Assembly: GCF_008386565.1 (NCBI RefSeq)
Contig: NZ_VUKA01000001.1
Span: 496,001-560,000, forward strand
Origin: Teichococcus oryzae
Lineage (GTDB): Bacteria > Pseudomonadota > Alphaproteobacteria > Acetobacterales > Acetobacteraceae
DNA length: 64,000 nt
Direction: 5' to 3'
Below are positions 16,826-28,055 of the stretch, one piece after another. Positions within the stretch are counted from its first letter, which is position 1, and the number at the start of each line of letters is the position of its first letter. The translations under genes and the position numbers were made by a program. The notes under the pieces are model-generated. The model worked only from the letters and a program-made list of their open reading frames with translations, was not told where the DNA came from and did not search any database.

Positions 16826-17263
16826 ATGCGAAGCGCCGTGACCGCCTGCCTGCTGGGGATGCTGCTTGTGGGGCTGGCCCCAGTCGCGATGGAGCACAAG
16901 GCCGAGGCGGCATCGCCCCGCCGCGAGGCCCAGCCGGCTCCGGTCATGAGCAAGACGGGCAAGGCGCTCACTTCCACGCGCGGGGCCGCGGCCCGGCAGG
17001 CGGCGCGGCCCGTGGCGCGCGCCGCCAGCCCGGCGGCGGCCCGTCCGCGCCAGGCCGCCGCCAAGCCGGCGCAGGTGCTGCGCCAGCCGAAGCTGCAGCG
17101 CACGGCCAGCCGCGCGCCGCAGGCGCGGGTCGTGGCGCCGCAGCGCACCTCCTGGCAGGCGGGCCTGCCCATGGCCTCGGGCGAGCAGCGCGAATGCCCG
17201 ATCGGCACCATGGCGACACTCGCGCGCGGGCATGATGACGTGGTGCGCTGCCTGCCTCTTTGA
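16826..17263 (+). CDS. Small exported Ala/Arg/Pro-rich protein of unknown function
   Basis: A 145-residue protein with an AAAAGGAG ribosome binding site 6 nt before ATG 16826. A hydrophobic signal peptide spans about residues 2-30, with a plausible cleavage near AEAAS. The mature part is a strongly basic low-complexity stretch (Ala/Arg/Pro/Gln) of about 80 residues and then a compact C-terminal tail, GEQRECPIGTMATLARGHDDVVRCLP, with two cysteines that could pair. I do not recognise a family. It sits between zapE and mdh in the same direction. Confidence 0.65.
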   Translation: MRSAVTACLLGMLLVGLAPVAMEHKAEAASPRREAQPAPVMSKTGKALTSTRGAAARQAARPVARAASPAAARPRQAAAKPAQVLRQPKLQRTASRAPQARVVAPQRTSWQAGLPMASGEQRECPIGTMATLARGHDDVVRCLPL

Positions 17264-17276
17264 TTGCGGGGCCTGA

Positions 17277-18344
<1,068 letters not shown>

Positions 18345-18351
18345 GCGTGCC

Positions 18352-18374
18352 TGCCGGGGCCCTGGGCCCCGGCA
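18352..18374 (+). terminator. Hairpin between mdh and sucC
   Basis: A 10-bp perfect stem (18352-18361 with 18365-18374, arms TGCCGGGGCC / GGCCCCGGCA) and a 3-nt loop, 8 nt after the mdh stop. There is no T-run; it may only partly terminate or may stabilise the mdh transcript end. Confidence 0.5.
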
Positions 18375-18422
18375 ACAATCCGGCCGGGCCACGGCCGTCC
18401 AGCCCATACAGAGGGTGAGCGG

Positions 18423-19619
<1,197 letters not shown>

Positions 19620-19620
19620 C

Positions 19621-20511
19621 ATGGCCATTCTCGTCGACGCGAACACGAAGGTGATGACCCAGGGCTTCACCGGCTCGCAGGGCACCTTCCATGCCGAGCA
19701 GGGCATCGCCTACGGCTCCAACTATGTGGGCGGCGTGACGCCGGGCAAGGGTGGCCAGACCCACCTGAACCTGCCGGTGTTCAACACCGTCGCCGAATGC
19801 GCGGAGCGGACCGGCGCCAACGCCTCCGTCATCTACGTGCCGCCGCCCTTCGCCGCGGATTCCATCCTGGAAGCGATCGACGCCGAGATCCCGCTGATCA
19901 TCTGCATCACCGAGGGAATCCCGGTGATCGACATGATCAAGGTCAAGCGCGCCCTTTCGGGCAGCAAGTCCCGCCTGATCGGGCCGAACTGCCCGGGCGT
20001 GATCACGCCGGAAGCCTGCAAGATCGGCATCATGCCGGGCCATATCCACAAGCGCGGCTCGGTCGGCATCGTGTCCCGCTCGGGCACGCTGACCTATGAG
20101 GCGGTGGCGCAGACCACGGCGGCCGGGCTCGGCCAGTCCACCTGCGTCGGCATTGGCGGCGATCCGGTGAAGGGCACCGACTTCACCGAGGTGCTGGAAA
20201 TGTTCCTGGCCGATGACGAAACGAAGTCGATCGTCATGATCGGCGAGATCGGCGGCCAGTCCGAGATCCAGGCCGCCGAGTTCCTCGGCCGCGAGAACAA
20301 GCCGGGCTCCAGGAACTACAAGCCCGTGGTCGGCTTCATCGCCGGTGCGACCGCCCCTCCGGGCCGCCGCATGGGCCATGCCGGCGCCGTCATCTCCGGT
20401 GGCCGCGACACCGCGGCGGCGAAGATGGAGGCGATGCGCGAGGCGGGGATCCATGTGGCCGAAAGCCCCGCGGCGCTGGGCTCGACCATGGTGAAGGCCC
20501 TGCGTGGCTGA
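19621..20511 (+). CDS. sucD: Succinyl-CoA synthetase alpha subunit
   Basis: A 296-residue subunit carrying the phosphorylated histidine (His253, in [14 protein letters not shown]) and the CoA-binding N-terminal domain ([14 protein letters not shown]). [10 protein letters not shown] and [10 protein letters not shown] are further family blocks. It starts one base after the sucC stop and is surely cotranscribed with it. The 203-nt gap that follows holds several inverted repeats before sucA. Confidence 0.96.
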   Translation: MAILVDANTKVMTQGFTGSQGTFHAEQGIAYGSNYVGGVTPGKGGQTHLNLPVFNTVAECAERTGANASVIYVPPPFAADSILEAIDAEIPLIICITEGIPVIDMIKVKRALSGSKSRLIGPNCPGVITPEACKIGIMPGHIHKRGSVGIVSRSGTLTYEAVAQTTAAGLGQSTCVGIGGDPVKGTDFTEVLEMFLADDETKSIVMIGEIGGQSEIQAAEFLGRENKPGSRNYKPVVGFIAGATAPPGRRMGHAGAVISGGRDTAAAKMEAMREAGIHVAESPAALGSTMVKALRG

Positions 20512-20593
20512 TGTTTGTTGCGCCGCAGCATGGCAGTGGTGGGTGGCGCGGGTCTGACATGCAGGCCCGCGACGAACGACCTGTTCACCCGCA

Positions 20594-20608
20594 ATGTTGC
20601 AGCAACAT
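20594..20608. repeat. 15-nt inverted repeat upstream of sucA
   Basis: ATGTTGC (20594-20600), a single A, then GCAACAT (20602-20608): perfect 7-bp arms with one spacer base, about 107 nt before the sucA start. The tight dyad looks like a dimeric regulator site, but no regulator can be assigned. Confidence 0.5.
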
Positions 20609-20624
20609 CCTGTGTGATATGCAG

Positions 20625-20648
20625 CGCCGCCCCTATATAGGGGCGGCG
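20625..20648. terminator. 24-bp perfect palindrome between sucD and sucA
   Basis: Positions 20625-20636 (CGCCGCCCCTAT) are the exact reverse complement of 20637-20648. As RNA it forms a GC-rich stem with a TATA apex, followed by TTCCATTTTCC, so it can act as the sucCD terminator or as an attenuator for sucA. As DNA it could also be an operator. It lies 67 nt before the sucA start. Confidence 0.6.
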
Positions 20649-20714
20649 TTCCATTTTCCGACGCCCTGAACTGAACTGACGCCCTGTGCCCGCCGAGGCC
20701 CGGGCGAGGAGGAG

Positions 20715-23594
20715 ATGATGGCCGGTATCGACATCCTGGCAAGCGCGATGGTGGGGGCCAATGCCACCTTCCTCGCCGACCTTTACGCGCGCTGGGTGGA
20801 AAATCCGGACAGCGTGGACGTCTCCTTCCAGGAGCTGTTCGCGGCGCTGAACGACGATGCCCGCGCCGTGCTGCACGACGCCTCCGGCGCCTCCTGGGCG
20901 CCGCGCCCGCGCGGCGAGTTCGCGCCCGCGCCCGAGGCGCCGAAGGCCGATCCGAAGAAGCCGGGTGCCGCCCCGGCCGCCAGCCCCGCCGCCGCCCGCC
21001 AGCAGGTGCTGGATTCGCTGCGCGCCCTGATGCTGATCCGCGCTTATCGCGTGCGCGGGCATCTGGAAGCCCAACTCGACCCGCTGCACCTGACCAAGCC
21101 CAAGGCGCATCCGGAGCTGGACCCCAGGACCTACGGCTTCAGTGACGCCGACATGGACCGGCCGATCTTCATTGACCGCGTCCTGGGCAAGGAAACCGCG
21201 ACGCTGCGCGAGATCATGTCGATCCTGCGCGCCACTTATTGTGGCCCGATCGGCGTCGAGTTCATGCATATCCAGGACCCGGAGCAGAAATCCTGGATCC
21301 AGCAGAAGGTCGAGGGCGCGCCCTGGACCCGCAGTTTCGACGCCGCCGCCAAGCGCCAGATCCTGCAGCAGCTGACCGAGGCCGAAGGGTTCGAATCCTT
21401 CTGCGCCCGCAAATATGTCGGCACCAAGCGCTTCGGGCTGGAAGGCGGCGAGGTCACCATTCCTGCCCTGCAGACCATTATCGCCACGGCGGCCGATGAG
21501 GGCGTTTCCGAGATCGCCATCGGCATGCCGCATCGCGGCCGCCTGAACACGCTGGTGAACGTGGTGAAGAAGCCCTTCACCAAGGTGTTCGCCGAGTTCA
21601 AGGGCATCTCCGCCAACCCTGACGACGTGCAGGGCTCCGGCGACGTGAAGTACCACCTGGGTACCTCCACCGATATCGAGATCAATGGCCGGCAGGTCCA
21701 TCTGTCGCTGCAGCCCAACCCTTCCCACCTTGAGGTGGTGGACCCCGTGGTCGCGGGGAAGGTGCGCGCGCGCCAGGACATGGCCGGCGACACTAAGGGC
21801 CGCCGCTCGGTGATGGGCATCCTGCTGCATGGCGACGCCGCCTTCGCGGGCCAGGGCGTGGTTTATGAGACGCTGGCGATGAGCCAGCTCATCGGCTACC
21901 GCACCGGCGGCACGGTGCATGTGATCGTCAACAACCAGATCGGCTTCACCACCGTGCCGGCGCATGCCTATTCCGGCCTGTACTGCACGGATGTCGCGAA
22001 GTCGGTTCAGGCGCCGATCCTGCACGTCAATGGCGACGACCCGGAGGCCGTGGTGTTCGCCGCCCGGATGGCCGCCGAGTACCGCATGAAGTTCGGCGCC
22101 GATGTGGTGCTGGACATCGTCTGCTATCGCCGCCACGGCCATAACGAGACGGACGAGCCGGCCTTCACCCAGCCCATCATGTATGGCCGCATCAAGGAAA
22201 CGCGCACCACGCGCACCCTGTATGCGGAGCGCCTGGCGCAGTCCGGCGCCGTGCCGGCCGAAGAAGGCAAGGCCATGCTGGACGCGTTCTACGCCCAGCT
22301 GGAGGAAGCCTTCCAGGCGGCGCAAACCTTCAAGCCCAACAAGGCCGACTGGCTGGAAGGCCACTGGGCCGGGCTGAAGGCCGCCGGCTCCGAGGAGGAG
22401 GAAAAGGAGGACGGCACCGCTGTCGCCCTGGACACGCTGCGCGAGGTGGGCATGGCGCTGGCCCGCGTGCCGGCCGACTTCAACACCAATTCCAAGATCA
22501 CCCGCCAGCTTGACGCCAAGAGGAACGCCATCGAGAGCGGCGAGGGCATCGACTGGGCGACGGGCGAGGCGCTGGCCTTCGGCTCCCTGCTGCTGGAAGG
22601 GCACCGCATCCGCCTGTCCGGCGAGGATGTGCAGCGTGGCACCTTCTCCCACCGCCACTGCGTCCTGATCGACCAGAAGACGCAGGCGGAATACATGCCG
22701 CTGAACAACATCCGCGACGGCCAGAAGCGGATGGAAGCCTTCAACTCCCTGTTGTCCGAGATGGGCGTGCTGGGCTTCGACTATGGCTACACCCTGGCCG
22801 ACCCGCAGACCCTGGTGCTGTGGGAAGCGCAGTTCGGCGATTTCGCCAATGGCGCGCAGGTGGTGATCGACCAGTTCATCGCCTCGGCCGAGACGAAGTG
22901 GCTGCGCATGTCCGGCCTCGTGATGCTGCTGCCGCATGGCTATGAAGGGCAGGGGCCGGAGCATTCCTCCGCCCGCCTGGAGCGCTATCTCCAGCTTTGC
23001 GCCGAGAAGAACATGGCGGTGTGCAACTTCACCACGCCCGCCAACTACTTCCATGCCCTGCGCCGCCAGCTGAAGCGCAATTACCGCAAGCCGCTCGTGG
23101 TGATGACCCCGAAATCGCTGCTGCGCCACAAGCTGGCCGTCAGTTCCCTGGCCGATTTCGCGCCGGGCAGCATCTTCCAAACCGTGATCCCCGAGGTCGA
23201 TGCCATCGCGGCGCCCGACCAGGTGAAGCGCGTCGTGATCTGCACGGGCAAGGTTTACTACGACCTGCTGCAGGAGCGCCGCGACAAGAAGGTGCAGGAT
23301 GTGGCGATCATCCGCATGGAGCAGATGTATCCCTTCCCGGCGCGCTCGCTGGCGCGGGCCCTGGCCGAATACAAGAACGCCGAAATCGTGTGGTGCCAGG
23401 AGGAGCCGGAGAACATGGGCGCCTGGAACTTCCTCGACCGGCGCATCGAGAAGGTTCTCAGGGAACTCGGCAACAAGGCGCAGCGCCCCTCCTATGTCGG
23501 GCGCGAGGAGGCGGCCAGCCCCGCCACCGGCTCCGCCAAGGTCCATCAGCAACAGCAGGAAGCCCTGGTGCGCGAAGCGCTGGGTCTTTCCTGA
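20715..23594 (+). CDS. sucA: 2-oxoglutarate dehydrogenase E1 component
   Basis: A 959-residue thiamine-diphosphate-dependent decarboxylase of the 2-oxoglutarate dehydrogenase complex. Recognisable blocks are the N-terminal ANATFLADLYARWVENPDSVD, the LMLIRAYRVRGHL segment, the GMPHRGRLN and GDAAFAGQGVVYETL regions, NNQIGFTT around the cofactor, and HGYEGQGPEHSSARLER in the C-terminal half. Length is typical. A GAGGAGGAG ribosome binding site precedes an ATG-ATG start; either Met is possible. SucB and lpdA follow, giving all three components in order. Confidence 0.96.
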   Translation: MMAGIDILASAMVGANATFLADLYARWVENPDSVDVSFQELFAALNDDARAVLHDASGASWAPRPRGEFAPAPEAPKADPKKPGAAPAASPAAARQQVLDSLRALMLIRAYRVRGHLEAQLDPLHLTKPKAHPELDPRTYGFSDADMDRPIFIDRVLGKETATLREIMSILRATYCGPIGVEFMHIQDPEQKSWIQQKVEGAPWTRSFDAAAKRQILQQLTEAEGFESFCARKYVGTKRFGLEGGEVTIPALQTIIATAADEGVSEIAIGMPHRGRLNTLVNVVKKPFTKVFAEFKGISANPDDVQGSGDVKYHLGTSTDIEINGRQVHLSLQPNPSHLEVVDPVVAGKVRARQDMAGDTKGRRSVMGILLHGDAAFAGQGVVYETLAMSQLIGYRTGGTVHVIVNNQIGFTTVPAHAYSGLYCTDVAKSVQAPILHVNGDDPEAVVFAARMAAEYRMKFGADVVLDIVCYRRHGHNETDEPAFTQPIMYGRIKETRTTRTLYAERLAQSGAVPAEEGKAMLDAFYAQLEEAFQAAQTFKPNKADWLEGHWAGLKAAGSEEEEKEDGTAVALDTLREVGMALARVPADFNTNSKITRQLDAKRNAIESGEGIDWATGEALAFGSLLLEGHRIRLSGEDVQRGTFSHRHCVLIDQKTQAEYMPLNNIRDGQKRMEAFNSLLSEMGVLGFDYGYTLADPQTLVLWEAQFGDFANGAQVVIDQFIASAETKWLRMSGLVMLLPHGYEGQGPEHSSARLERYLQLCAEKNMAVCNFTTPANYFHALRRQLKRNYRKPLVVMTPKSLLRHKLAVSSLADFAPGSIFQTVIPEVDAIAAPDQVKRVVICTGKVYYDLLQERRDKKVQDVAIIRMEQMYPFPARSLARALAEYKNAEIVWCQEEPENMGAWNFLDRRIEKVLRELGNKAQRPSYVGREEAASPATGSAKVHQQQQEALVREALGLS

Positions 23595-23647
23595 CCACCT
23601 CACCTCATTGATCAGCATAGCTGCAGCGGCATAAAGGCGACGGCAGA

Positions 23648-24919
23648 ATGACCGAGATTTTGGTGCCCACCCTGGGCGAAAGCGTGTCCACGGCCACCGT
23701 GGCGAAGTGGATGAAGAAGGCCGGGGAGGCCGTGGCCGCCGATGAGCCGCTGGTGGAGCTGGAGACCGACAAGGTCACGGTGGAGGTGAACGCCCCCGCC
23801 GCCGGCGTGCTGGAGGCGATCGCCGCCGATGAGGGCGCCGAGGTCGAGCCGGGTGCCATCCTGGGCACCATCTCCGCCGGGGAGGGCAAGGTCTCCCCCA
23901 AGGCGACCGAGGTTCCCGGCACGGAGAAGCCGCCGGCCCCCAAAGCTTCCGGCGCCACCGCCGGCAACCCGGCCAACGCGCCGAAGGTCGAGGCGCCGCG
24001 CGCCGAAACCGGCCCGGTGTCCCGCCCGGGCGGCGGCGGCGGCCACGCCCCGCTGCCGGCGGCGGCCAAGATGATGGAGGAGAACAGCCTTTCCGCCGGG
24101 CAGATTGGCGCCGGCACCGCCAAGGATGGCCGCATCAGCAAGGGCGACGTGCAGGCGTTCCTGTCCCGCCCTGCGCCGGAGGCCCCGAAGGCGGCCCCCA
24201 AGGCCCCCCGCGCCCTGGAAGGCGGCGAGGAGCGGGTGAAGATGACCCGCCTGCGCAAGACCATCGCCAACCGGCTGAAGGAGGCGCAGAACACCGCCGC
24301 CATGCTGACCACCTTCAACGAGGTGGACATGTCGGCCGTGATGGCCCTGCGCAGCGAATACAAGGACGCCTTCGAGAAGAAGCTCGGCACCAAGCTCGGC
24401 TTCATGTCCTTCTTCGTGAAGGCCTGCGTGGCGGCGCTGAAGGACTACCCGGCGGTCAATGCCGAGATCGACGGCGACGACATCGTCTACAAGAACTTCG
24501 TGCATATGGGCATCGCGGTGGGCGGCCCCTCCGGCCTTGTCGTGCCGGTGCTGCGCAACGCCGACCAGCTTTCCTTCGCCGAGATCGAGAAGGGCATCTC
24601 CAACTTCGGCAAGCGCGCCCGTGACGGCCAGCTGAAGCTGGAGGAGCTTTCGGGCGGTTCCTTCACCATCACCAATGGCGGCATCTACGGCTCGCTGATG
24701 TCGACGCCGATCCTGAACCCGCCGCAATCGGGCATCCTGGGCATGCACAAGATCCAGGAGCGGCCGATGGTGGTGAACGGCAAGATCGAGATCCGCCCGA
24801 TGATGTATCTGGCGCTTTCCTACGATCACCGCATCGTCGACGGGAAGGAGGCGGTGTCCTTCCTGGTGCGCGTTAAGGAAAGCATCGAGGACCCGCGCCG
24901 CCTGCTGCTGGATCTCTGA
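23648..24919 (+). CDS. sucB: 2-oxoglutarate dehydrogenase E2 component (dihydrolipoyl succinyltransferase)
   Basis: A 423-residue protein. The N-terminal lipoyl domain has its modified lysine at Lys42 ([15 protein letters not shown]). A Pro/Ala-rich linker runs from about 80 to 130, then a peripheral-subunit-binding domain ([15 protein letters not shown] to KGDVQAFL), then the acyltransferase core with the catalytic [15 protein letters not shown] near the C-terminus. It transfers the succinyl group to CoA. It is followed by a canonical intrinsic terminator, so lpdA may have its own promoter. Confidence 0.96.
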   Translation: MTEILVPTLGESVSTATVAKWMKKAGEAVAADEPLVELETDKVTVEVNAPAAGVLEAIAADEGAEVEPGAILGTISAGEGKVSPKATEVPGTEKPPAPKASGATAGNPANAPKVEAPRAETGPVSRPGGGGGHAPLPAAAKMMEENSLSAGQIGAGTAKDGRISKGDVQAFLSRPAPEAPKAAPKAPRALEGGEERVKMTRLRKTIANRLKEAQNTAAMLTTFNEVDMSAVMALRSEYKDAFEKKLGTKLGFMSFFVKACVAALKDYPAVNAEIDGDDIVYKNFVHMGIAVGGPSGLVVPVLRNADQLSFAEIEKGISNFGKRARDGQLKLEELSGGSFTITNGGIYGSLMSTPILNPPQSGILGMHKIQERPMVVNGKIEIRPMMYLALSYDHRIVDGKEAVSFLVRVKESIEDPRRLLLDL

Positions 24920-24942
24920 TCCTCGGCGGCCGGCCGGAACAG

Positions 24943-24968
24943 GGCGGGGCTTCGGCTCCGCCTTTTTT
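24943..24968 (+). terminator. Intrinsic terminator after sucB
   Basis: GGCGGGGC (24943-24950), a TTCG tetraloop, then GCTCCGCC (24955-24962) with one G-T pair, followed by six T at 24963-24968. This is a textbook intrinsic terminator and separates sucAB from lpdA transcriptionally, at least in part. Confidence 0.9.
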
Positions 24969-25125
24969 GTTGCCCGCCATCCGGCGCCTTCCAGGGCCGT
25001 GCCGACGGGGCTGCGGGGCGGGACTGTCCGGAATGGGGCGCAGGAATGCGGCGCAGCCTCTTGCCCGCCAGGCGTTACCGCGCCAGTTTGCGGCCGGTCC
25101 ATTTTGTCAAGCAGGTGCTTCGCTC

Positions 25126-26517
25126 ATGTCCGACAGCTTCGACGTCATCGTCATCGGTGCCGGCCCCGGTGGTTATGTTTGCGCCATCCGCGCCGCCCAG
25201 CTCGGCATGAAGGTGGCCTGCGTGGAGAAGCGCGCCACCCTGGGCGGCACCTGCCTCAATGTCGGCTGCATCCCCTCCAAGGCGCTGCTGCAATCCTCGG
25301 AAAGCTTCGAGGAAACCAAGCACAAGTTCGCCGATCACGGCATTCTGGTGGACGGCGTGAAGCTGGATCTGGCGCGGATGCAGGCGCGGAAGGGCGAGGT
25401 CGTCTCGGCCAACACCAAGGGCGTCGAGTTCCTGTTCAAGAAGAACAAGATCACCTGGCTGAAGGGCGAGGGAAAGATCACCGCCCCCGGCAAGGTCGAG
25501 GTCGCCGGCCAGACCTATGACGCCAAGAACATCGTTATCGCCACCGGCTCCGACAGCGCCCCGCTGCGCGGCGTTGAGGTGGACGAGAAGCAGATCGTCA
25601 CCTCCACCGGCGCGCTGGAGCTGGAGAAGGTGCCGGGCCACCTCGTGGTCATCGGCGGCGGCGTGATCGGGCTGGAGCTGGGCTCCGTTTGGCGACGCCT
25701 GGGTGCCGAGGTCACGGTGATCGAGTATCTGGACCGCCTGGCCCCCGGCATGGATGGCGAGACCGCCAAGCAGTTTGAGCGCGTGCTCGGCAAGCAGGGC
25801 ATCAAGTTCAAGCTGAAGTCCAAGGTGACCGGCGCCGCCAAGTCGGCCGAGGGCGTGACCCTGACGGTGGAGCCCGCCGCCGGCGGCGCGGCCGAGGAAA
25901 TCAAGGCCGACGTGGTGCTGCTGGCCATTGGCCGCCGTCCTTACACCGACGGGCTGGGGCTGGCTGAGGTGGGCGTCGAGCTGGATGAGCGCGGCCGGGT
26001 GAAGACCGACAAGCACTTCGCCACCAACATCCCCGGCATCTATGCCATCGGCGACGTCATCGCCGGCGCCATGTTGGCCCACAAGGCCGAGGATGAGGGC
26101 GTGGCCCTGGCCGAGCGCCTGGCCGGGCAGGCGGGCCATGTGAACTACGCCGTGATCCCCGCCATCGTCTACACCTGGCCCGAGATCGCCAGCGTGGGCG
26201 AGACGGAGGAGGAGCTGAAGGCGCGCGGGCAGGCCTACAAGGTCGGCAAGTTCCCCTTCATGGCCAATGGCCGCGCCCGCGCCATGGGCGACACCGATGG
26301 CTTCGTGAAGATCCTGGCCGACAAGGAAACGGACCGCGTGCTGGGGGCCCACATCCTGGGCCCGGATGCCGGCACGCTGATCGCCGAGGTGGCCATCGCC
26401 ATGGAGTTCGGCGCCAGCGCCGAGGATGTGGCGCGCACCTGCCATGCCCACCCGACGCTGAACGAGGCGGTGAAGGAAGCGGCGCTGGCCGTGGATGGCC
26501 GCCCGCTGCACATCTGA
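25126..26517 (+). CDS. lpdA: Dihydrolipoyl dehydrogenase (E3)
   Basis: A 463-residue flavoprotein disulfide reductase that reoxidises the E2 lipoyl group with NAD. The FAD motif is [21 protein letters not shown], the redox disulfide is Cys43/Cys48 in [16 protein letters not shown], the NAD motif is [16 protein letters not shown], and the C-terminal catalytic segment is [16 protein letters not shown]. The frame is open upstream to 24967, but that part includes the terminator region and shows no conservation; ATG at 25126 gives the family N-terminus. The preceding terminator implies an independent promoter between 24970 and 25125. Confidence 0.95.
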   Translation: MSDSFDVIVIGAGPGGYVCAIRAAQLGMKVACVEKRATLGGTCLNVGCIPSKALLQSSESFEETKHKFADHGILVDGVKLDLARMQARKGEVVSANTKGVEFLFKKNKITWLKGEGKITAPGKVEVAGQTYDAKNIVIATGSDSAPLRGVEVDEKQIVTSTGALELEKVPGHLVVIGGGVIGLELGSVWRRLGAEVTVIEYLDRLAPGMDGETAKQFERVLGKQGIKFKLKSKVTGAAKSAEGVTLTVEPAAGGAAEEIKADVVLLAIGRRPYTDGLGLAEVGVELDERGRVKTDKHFATNIPGIYAIGDVIAGAMLAHKAEDEGVALAERLAGQAGHVNYAVIPAIVYTWPEIASVGETEEELKARGQAYKVGKFPFMANGRARAMGDTDGFVKILADKETDRVLGAHILGPDAGTLIAEVAIAMEFGASAEDVARTCHAHPTLNEAVKEAALAVDGRPLHI

Positions 26518-26534
26518 GCCCCTGGGGCTGAACC

Positions 26535-27008
26535 ATGTCGAAGGCGACGCGCGCCACGCAGGCCCTGCGGAAGCTGGGCGTCGCCTTCACCCTGCACAGC
26601 TATGACTACGACCCGGAAGCGGCCAGCATCGGCCTCGCCGCCGCCGAGGCACTGGGCGAGCCGCCCGCCCGGGTGCTGAAGACGCTGATGGCCGAGGTGG
26701 ATGGGCGCCCGGTCTGCGCCGTGGTGCCTTCCAACCGCGAAATATCGATGAAGAAGCTGGCGGTGGCCTTTGGCGGCAAGTCGGCGCGGATGCTGCCGCC
26801 GCCCGAGGCGGAGCGCCTGACCGGCTATCATGTGGGCGGCATCAGCCCCTTCGGCCAGAAGCGCGCCCTGCCGGCCGTGCTCGAACAGGCGGCGATGGGG
26901 GAGCCGCATGTGTTCCTCAATGGCGGCCAGCGCGGGCTGCAGGTCCGCCTGCGGCCGGAGGATGCCCTGAAGGCGCTGGGCGGCCGCTCCGCTTCCCTGA
27001 TTGCCTGA
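26535..27008 (+). CDS. ybaK: Cys-tRNA(Pro)/Cys-tRNA(Cys) deacylase YbaK/EbsC family
   Basis: A 157-residue single-domain editing protein that hydrolyses misacylated Cys-tRNA(Pro). The family core is visible: LGEPPARVLKTLMAEVDGRP with the catalytic-type Lys, VVPSNREISMKKLAVAFGGKSARM, TGYHVGGISPFGQKR and EPHVFLNGGQRGLQVRL. The N-terminus ATRALRKLGVAFTLHSYDYDP fits YbaK rather than a ProRS INS domain. It begins 17 nt after lpdA and may be cotranscribed with it. Confidence 0.9.
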   Translation: MSKATRATQALRKLGVAFTLHSYDYDPEAASIGLAAAEALGEPPARVLKTLMAEVDGRPVCAVVPSNREISMKKLAVAFGGKSARMLPPPEAERLTGYHVGGISPFGQKRALPAVLEQAAMGEPHVFLNGGQRGLQVRLRPEDALKALGGRSASLIA

Positions 27009-27041
27009 ACGGGACCGCCCGGACGGGCTGAGGCCCCGGGC

Positions 27042-27091
27042 GGGATTGAGCCCCTGATGGGATTGGGCCCCTGATGGGATTGAGCCTGGGG
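27042..27091. repeat. Three tandem copies of a 17-nt unit
   Basis: GGGATTGAGCCCCTGAT at 27042-27058, the same with one substitution at 27059-27075, and a diverged third copy from 27076. They fill the gap between ybaK and the small membrane protein gene and are noncoding. Unit length is not a multiple of three. Confidence 0.85.
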
Positions 27092-27131
27092 CGGGGTTGA
27101 GGCCGGCCGGCGCCCCACCATCTGCTGCAGC

Positions 27132-27422
27132 ATGATCACAAACAACGTCCAGGGCCAACGCTCCTGGAAACGGAAGGCCACGGGCGTGTTCCTGCTGGTG
27201 CTGGGCGTGCTGGGGCTGGTGCTGCCCGTGCTGCAGGGCGGGCTGTTCCTGCTGCTGGGCGTGTTCGTGCTGCGCGACCAATATGCGTGGTCGCGCCGCT
27301 GCCTCGGCTGGTGCCATGCGCGCTGGCCCCGGCAGATGGACAGGATGGACGGGCTGGAGGCGAGGCTGCTGGACCGCGGCCGCGCCTGGGGCAGGCGCCT
27401 GGGCTTCGGCCCGGGCGGCTAG
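27132..27422 (+). CDS. Small membrane protein (PGPGW-like topology)
   Basis: A 96-residue protein with a basic N-terminus, two closely spaced hydrophobic helices (about residues 17-31 and 35-48) joined by a LPVLQGG turn, then a Trp/Arg-rich cytoplasmic tail (WSRRCLGWCHARWPRQMDRMDG). This layout resembles the PGPGW family of small transmembrane proteins, but the PGPGW motif itself is replaced, so the family assignment is tentative. Function unknown. The start ATG at 27132 has no obvious ribosome binding site. Confidence 0.6.
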   Translation: MITNNVQGQRSWKRKATGVFLLVLGVLGLVLPVLQGGLFLLLGVFVLRDQYAWSRRCLGWCHARWPRQMDRMDGLEARLLDRGRAWGRRLGFGPGG

Positions 27423-27523
27423 AGCATTTTCCGCCCGCACCGGCTCCCTTCAAATGCTCTGGCTCTTTGTTCAGTCGAGCATCTTCAACCGATCGGGCGA
27501 TATCGGCCGATCGGGATCTGCTC
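27421..27523. repeat. Two adjacent palindromic intergenic elements
   Basis: Element one: AGAGCATTT (27421-27429) pairs with AAATGCTCT (27452-27460). Element two: GAGCA (27477-27481) pairs with TGCTC (27519-27523), and inside it CCGATCGGG occurs twice (27489-27497 and 27507-27515), each copy self-complementary over eight bases. Both begin and end with GAGCA/TGCTC-type ends, which suggests members of one dispersed intergenic repeat family. Local GC is lower than the surroundings. Element one starts on the stop codon of the preceding gene. Confidence 0.65.
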
Positions 27524-27538
27524 CAGGGGCGTGCGGGA

Positions 27539-27880
27539 TCAGCCGGTCCGGCCGTGGCTTTGCCGCAGGCTGAGGATCTGCACCGAGCGTGGCAGCTCGA
27601 TCAGGAACTCCGCGTCGCGCGGCAGGTGGTGAACATCGGTGGGATCGGCGCCGGTGAAGGCGGCCATCGCCGCGATGCTCGGCCAGTAGGAGATGGTCAC
27701 GAACTCGCTCTCGCCGGCACGATCCTCGCGGAAGGTCTGGACGCCCAGCGCCTTCTCGATCAGCGGGCGGATGCCGGCCTCGAAATTATAGGCTTCGTAT
27801 TCATCGGCGCGGTCCCGCGGGACGCGGCCCCGCCAGACACGGGCGATGGCGGGGCGGAAAGCGTTGTCTTGCATGGCCAT
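27539..27880 (-). CDS. Antibiotic biosynthesis monooxygenase (ABM) domain-like protein
   Basis: A 113-residue small alpha+beta protein with features of the ABM/dimeric alpha-beta barrel fold: an N-terminal strand IARVWRGRVPRDRADEYEAYN, a helix, then QTFREDRAGESEFVTISYWPSIAAMAAFTG. These proteins include quinol monooxygenases and heme-degrading enzymes, but many have no known activity. A GGAGGAG ribosome binding site lies 5 nt before the ATG at 27880. It is a single gene opposite to its left-hand neighbour, with no clear partner. Confidence 0.7.
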   Translation of the reverse strand: MAMQDNAFRPAIARVWRGRVPRDRADEYEAYNFEAGIRPLIEKALGVQTFREDRAGESEFVTISYWPSIAAMAAFTGADPTDVHHLPRDAEFLIELPRSVQILSLRQSHGRTG

Positions 27881-28055
27881 GCGTCTCCTCCGCCGGGCGA
27901 TTCTGGCAATCGGATGGAAGCTGGCCGCGTGCGCGGCGGCTTCCCGGCCCGATCTTCAGAATGGATGATCCGGCGGCAAATCGAAATGAATTGATCATGG
28001 GTGGGCGCGGCCTGCCATCAATGCCGGGCCTCCCTGGCGGAATGGCCGCCGCTGC

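Noticed and set aside
21388-21400. GGGTTCGAATCC sequence resembling a tRNA T-arm
   Set aside because: It lies inside the sucA coding sequence in frame with conserved residues, and there is no surrounding cloverleaf.
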